DNA of 7,662 bases, from the NCBI GenBank assembly GCA_036566745.1, contig DATCVR010000095.1, positions 1 through 7,662 on the forward strand. Reading direction: 5' to 3'. Shown here in pieces: positions 5,857 through 7,662 of this stretch. Both the position numbers and the translations under genes were made by a program. The number at the start of each line of letters is the position of its first letter. Position 1 is the first letter of the stretch. Origin of the DNA: DATCVR01 sp036566745 (GTDB lineage: Bacteria > Actinomycetota > Actinomycetes > Jiangellales > Jiangellaceae). Under the pieces are notes generated by a model that was not told where the DNA came from, ran no database searches, and worked only from the letters and a program-made list of their open reading frames with translations.

Positions 5857-6489
5857 GCGGGGCCTCGCGATCGTCGCCGCGGCCGCCGCCAGGTGGTCGT
5901 CGAACCAGTACCGGAAGTCGAGGAGGTCGGCGAGCACGACGTCGGCTCCGGCCTCACGCAGGGCGACATCGTCATGGCCGCCGGTGGTGACGCCGATGGC
6001 GAAGGCTCCCGCCGAGCGCGCCCCGACCATGTCGTTGGGATGGTCGCCGACGTGGGCCTGGGCCCCGATCTCGCGCAGCGCGTCGCCCTTGCCCTCGCCG
6101 AATCGATCGCCCACGACGTCGTCGACCTCCAGCTTCACGTGGTCGAGGACCGCGCGCACGGCTGACTCGACCTTGGCGCTGACGATCACCGCCCGCCCGC
6201 CCCGCCGCCGCACGGCGTCGACTGCCTCGGCCGCACCAGGCATCAGGCTCGTCGCGGGCGCGCCGACAGAGGGGAAGTACTCGCGGTAGAGGCGAACCGC
6301 CTCGTCGACGGCTTGTGGCCGGACGAACCGGCGCATCGTCTCCTCGAGCGGAAGGCCGATCAGCGGCCGCAGCTCGTCGGGGTCGACGATGGCGCCGACG
6401 CCCTTCGTGGCTCGTGCAAAAGTCGCGGCAATTCCATCCGCGGAGTCGACAAGTGTCAGATCCAGGTCAAAGCCCACCACAATGCTCAC
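5845..6489 (-). CDS. HAD-superfamily phosphatase (phosphoglycolate phosphatase-like)
   Basis: This 214-residue cytoplasmic hydrolase has all four HAD motifs. Motif I is FDLDLTLVDS with nucleophile Asp8 and acid/base Asp10. Motif II is VIVSAK with Ser104. Motif III is Lys134 in GEGKGDAL. Motif IV is HVGDHPND with Asp149 and Asp153. Residues 15-80 between motifs I and II form a helical C1-type cap, as in phosphoglycolate phosphatases and related enzymes that remove phosphate from small molecules. The substrate cannot be told from sequence. The GTG start at 6489 fits motif I beginning at residue 7 and has a GGGTGA ribosome binding site about 6 nt upstream. It is the last gene of the operon with the SemiSWEET-like and flavin monooxygenase genes, 11 nt after the former. 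The length is normal for the family. Confidence 0.92.
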   Translation of the reverse strand: MSIVVGFDLDLTLVDSADGIAATFARATKGVGAIVDPDELRPLIGLPLEETMRRFVRPQAVDEAVRLYREYFPSVGAPATSLMPGAAEAVDAVRRRGGRAVIVSAKVESAVRAVLDHVKLEVDDVVGDRFGEGKGDALREIGAQAHVGDHPNDMVGARSAGAFAIGVTTGGHDDVALREAGADVVLADLLDFRYWFDDHLAAAAATIARPRVGQ

Positions 6490-6500
6490 GTTCGATCACC

Positions 6501-6836
6501 CTACGCGCCGACCATTACGCGCTCGTTTCCGTCCACGACCTGACCCACGTCGCTCGCCGGCTCCGCGTCCGGTCGCTGTCGGACCGTGTAGAGCAGGTAC
6601 CACATCAGCATCAGGGCGGAGCTGATCACGTAGAACGTGTGCAGCAGCCAGACCGGGCCCGGCGGCAGGCTGAAGACGTAGACGGAGTGCACGACGTTGC
6701 CCACGTTGCTCAGCACGATGTTGCTCGCGCTGTACGACGTGAGGTCCTTCGTCCGGCCGGCCTTCACCAGCATCGGCAGCGCACTGAGAGCGAAGACCAT
6801 GGTCGAGACCAGCCCGGCCACCACCGGGAGGTTCAT
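6501..6836 (-). CDS. SemiSWEET/PQ-loop-like three-helix membrane protein
   Basis: This 111-residue protein has three membrane helices (about 4-22, 38-56 and 62-85) and a polar C-terminal tail. The layout matches a single PQ-loop/SemiSWEET repeat, a half-transporter that dimerises to move sugars or other small solutes. It has a proline at the end of helix 1 (ALPMLVKAGRTKDLTSYS, 19-36) and Asn/Gly in helix 2 (NVGNVVHSVY). The exact PQ pair is replaced by PM, so the family call is moderate and the substrate open. The ATG at 6836 has a strong GGGAGG site 8 nt upstream and overlaps the monooxygenase stop as ATGA, so translation is coupled. The HAD gene follows 11 nt downstream. Confidence 0.7.
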   Translation of the reverse strand: MNLPVVAGLVSTMVFALSALPMLVKAGRTKDLTSYSASNIVLSNVGNVVHSVYVFSLPPGPVWLLHTFYVISSALMLMWYLLYTVRQRPDAEPASDVGQVVDGNERVMVGA

Positions 6837-7662
6837 GTCGACGACCTCCCACTCGCGCCGGCCGCCTGCCTGCGTCCGGGGGCGTGCGCGTCGAGGTGGT
6901 CGACAACCCGCTGGGCGTCTCGCCCGGCGCCTCCGACCAGCATCGAGCTGAACGAGTGCAGGAACGGCAACCCGACGAAGTACAGGCCCGGTTGCGACTC
7001 GACGGCTCCCCCGACCTGGTCCGGGTAGCCGTCCGCGCCGAGGATCGGCAGGTGGATCCAGCTGTAGTCGGGCCGGAAACCGGTGGACCAGATCACGTTC
7101 GCGACGTCGAGCACGCGCCCGTCGTCGAGCACCGGCAGCCCGTCCTGGGAGCCCACCGTCCGCGAGGCGACGTGTTCTACCCCTGCGGAGCGGAGGTCTG
7201 CCGACCTGATCCTGATCAGCGGCCCGCCGTGCGAGCGGACCTCCGGGCGCATCTTGCGCCCGATGGGGGTGCCGACGGTGAGAACGCGAGTGGCGGCAAA
7301 CCACATCACCCGCATGACGACCCGCGCCGGCCGGCCCTCGATCCGGAACGGGATCTCGCCACGGATCGGGCCCGAGAGCACGGTGGGGTGGCCGGCCGCC
7401 ACCTCGAAGGCGATGTCCGCGCCGGAGTGGCTGGCCCCCACGACGAGCACGCCGCCCTCGCGCAGCTGCGCGGGGTTGCGATAGCCGCTGGAGTGCAGTT
7501 GGACGATGCCCGGGTCGAGTTCGCCGGCGAAGTCCGGGACGTGGGGTTCACCCCAGGTCCCCGATGCCACGACGACGTTCTCGGCCTCGATGCGGCGTAC
7601 TCCCGCGGTGAGGACGTAACGGTCGCCGACCCGGTCGATCGCGTCCACGCGGATGCCGGCGC
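6833..7662 (-). CDS. Flavin-containing monooxygenase / NAD(P)-binding oxidoreductase (5' end beyond window)
   Basis: The C-terminal 275 residues of a CzcO/FMO-type flavoprotein are visible. The N-terminal FAD-binding GxGxxG lies outside the window. A GTG at 7648 is not the start, because the frame stays open to the edge and the fold would lack its first third. Visible residues include VVVASGTWGEPHVPDF (28-43) and the NADPH-binding GVLVVGASHSGADIA (70-84). A hydrophobic stretch runs from about 115 to 130. Near the C-terminus IWSTGFRPDYSW (190-201) and the second FAD contact GLYFVGLPFLHSFSS (225-239) match this family. The enzyme would use NADPH and FAD to oxygenate or oxidise a small molecule; the substrate is unknown. 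It is the first visible gene of the three-gene minus-strand operon, overlapping the SemiSWEET-like gene by 4 nt. Confidence 0.88.
   Translation of the reverse strand, partial: AGIRVDAIDRVGDRYVLTAGVRRIEAENVVVASGTWGEPHVPDFAGELDPGIVQLHSSGYRNPAQLREGGVLVVGASHSGADIAFEVAAGHPTVLSGPIRGEIPFRIEGRPARVVMRVMWFAATRVLTVGTPIGRKMRPEVRSHGGPLIRIRSADLRSAGVEHVASRTVGSQDGLPVLDDGRVLDVANVIWSTGFRPDYSWIHLPILGADGYPDQVGGAVESQPGLYFVGLPFLHSFSSMLVGGAGRDAQRVVDHLDAHAPGRRQAAGASGRSST

Noticed and set aside
7646..7648. GTG at 7648 as the start of the flavin monooxygenase
   Set aside because: The frame stays open to the window edge and the N-terminal FAD-binding motif is missing, so the gene must begin outside the window.

Overview
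The window is gene-dense, very GC-rich DNA (GC at most third codon positions, frequent GTG starts). The protein families point to an actinobacterium, probably in or near the Nocardioidaceae/Propionibacteriales. That placement is inferred from gene content and base composition, not from a marker gene. I recognise ten protein genes. Two run off the edges: the sacsin/Hsp90-like ATPase on the left and the flavin monooxygenase on the right. There is no tRNA, rRNA, CRISPR array or insertion sequence, and no gap longer than 300 bases without a gene.

Left block (1-3300). A minus-strand pair encodes a DUF3027 protein followed by a sacsin/Hsp90-type ATP-binding protein. It diverges from a plus-strand MFS-type membrane protein with an unusual Ala/Arg/Lys-rich N-terminal tail. 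A 74-bp divergent region lies between them. The MFS gene ends inside a perfect 24-bp inverted repeat with a 48-nt loop (3172-3267), which separates it from the convergent cold-shock gene. DUF3027, this MFS family and the two-part cold-shock protein (like mycobacterial CspB/Rv0871) are conserved actinobacterial chromosomal families, so this half looks like core genome.

Middle block (3299-5813). On the minus strand are the cold-shock protein and a two-helix membrane protein with a PH-like domain. Divergent from the latter is a plus-strand two-gene unit: a HipA-like kinase whose stop codon overlaps the start of a DUF3037 protein by one base. The divergent region between the PH gene and the kinase holds four CGCCACG heptamers about one helical turn apart, and the kinase has a leaderless-type promoter.

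Right block (5845-7662). A minus-strand operon reads flavin monooxygenase (partial), then a small SemiSWEET/PQ-loop-like three-helix membrane protein (ATGA overlap), then a HAD-family phosphatase (11-nt gap). It converges on the kinase/DUF3037 unit with only 31 bp between, inside a 19-bp-period direct repeat.

The candidates most worth following up are the HipA-like kinase/DUF3037 pair, whose biochemical role I do not know to be established, the long perfect inverted repeat with an alternative hairpin, and the phased heptamers. I do not see a clearly new defence system or mobile element.
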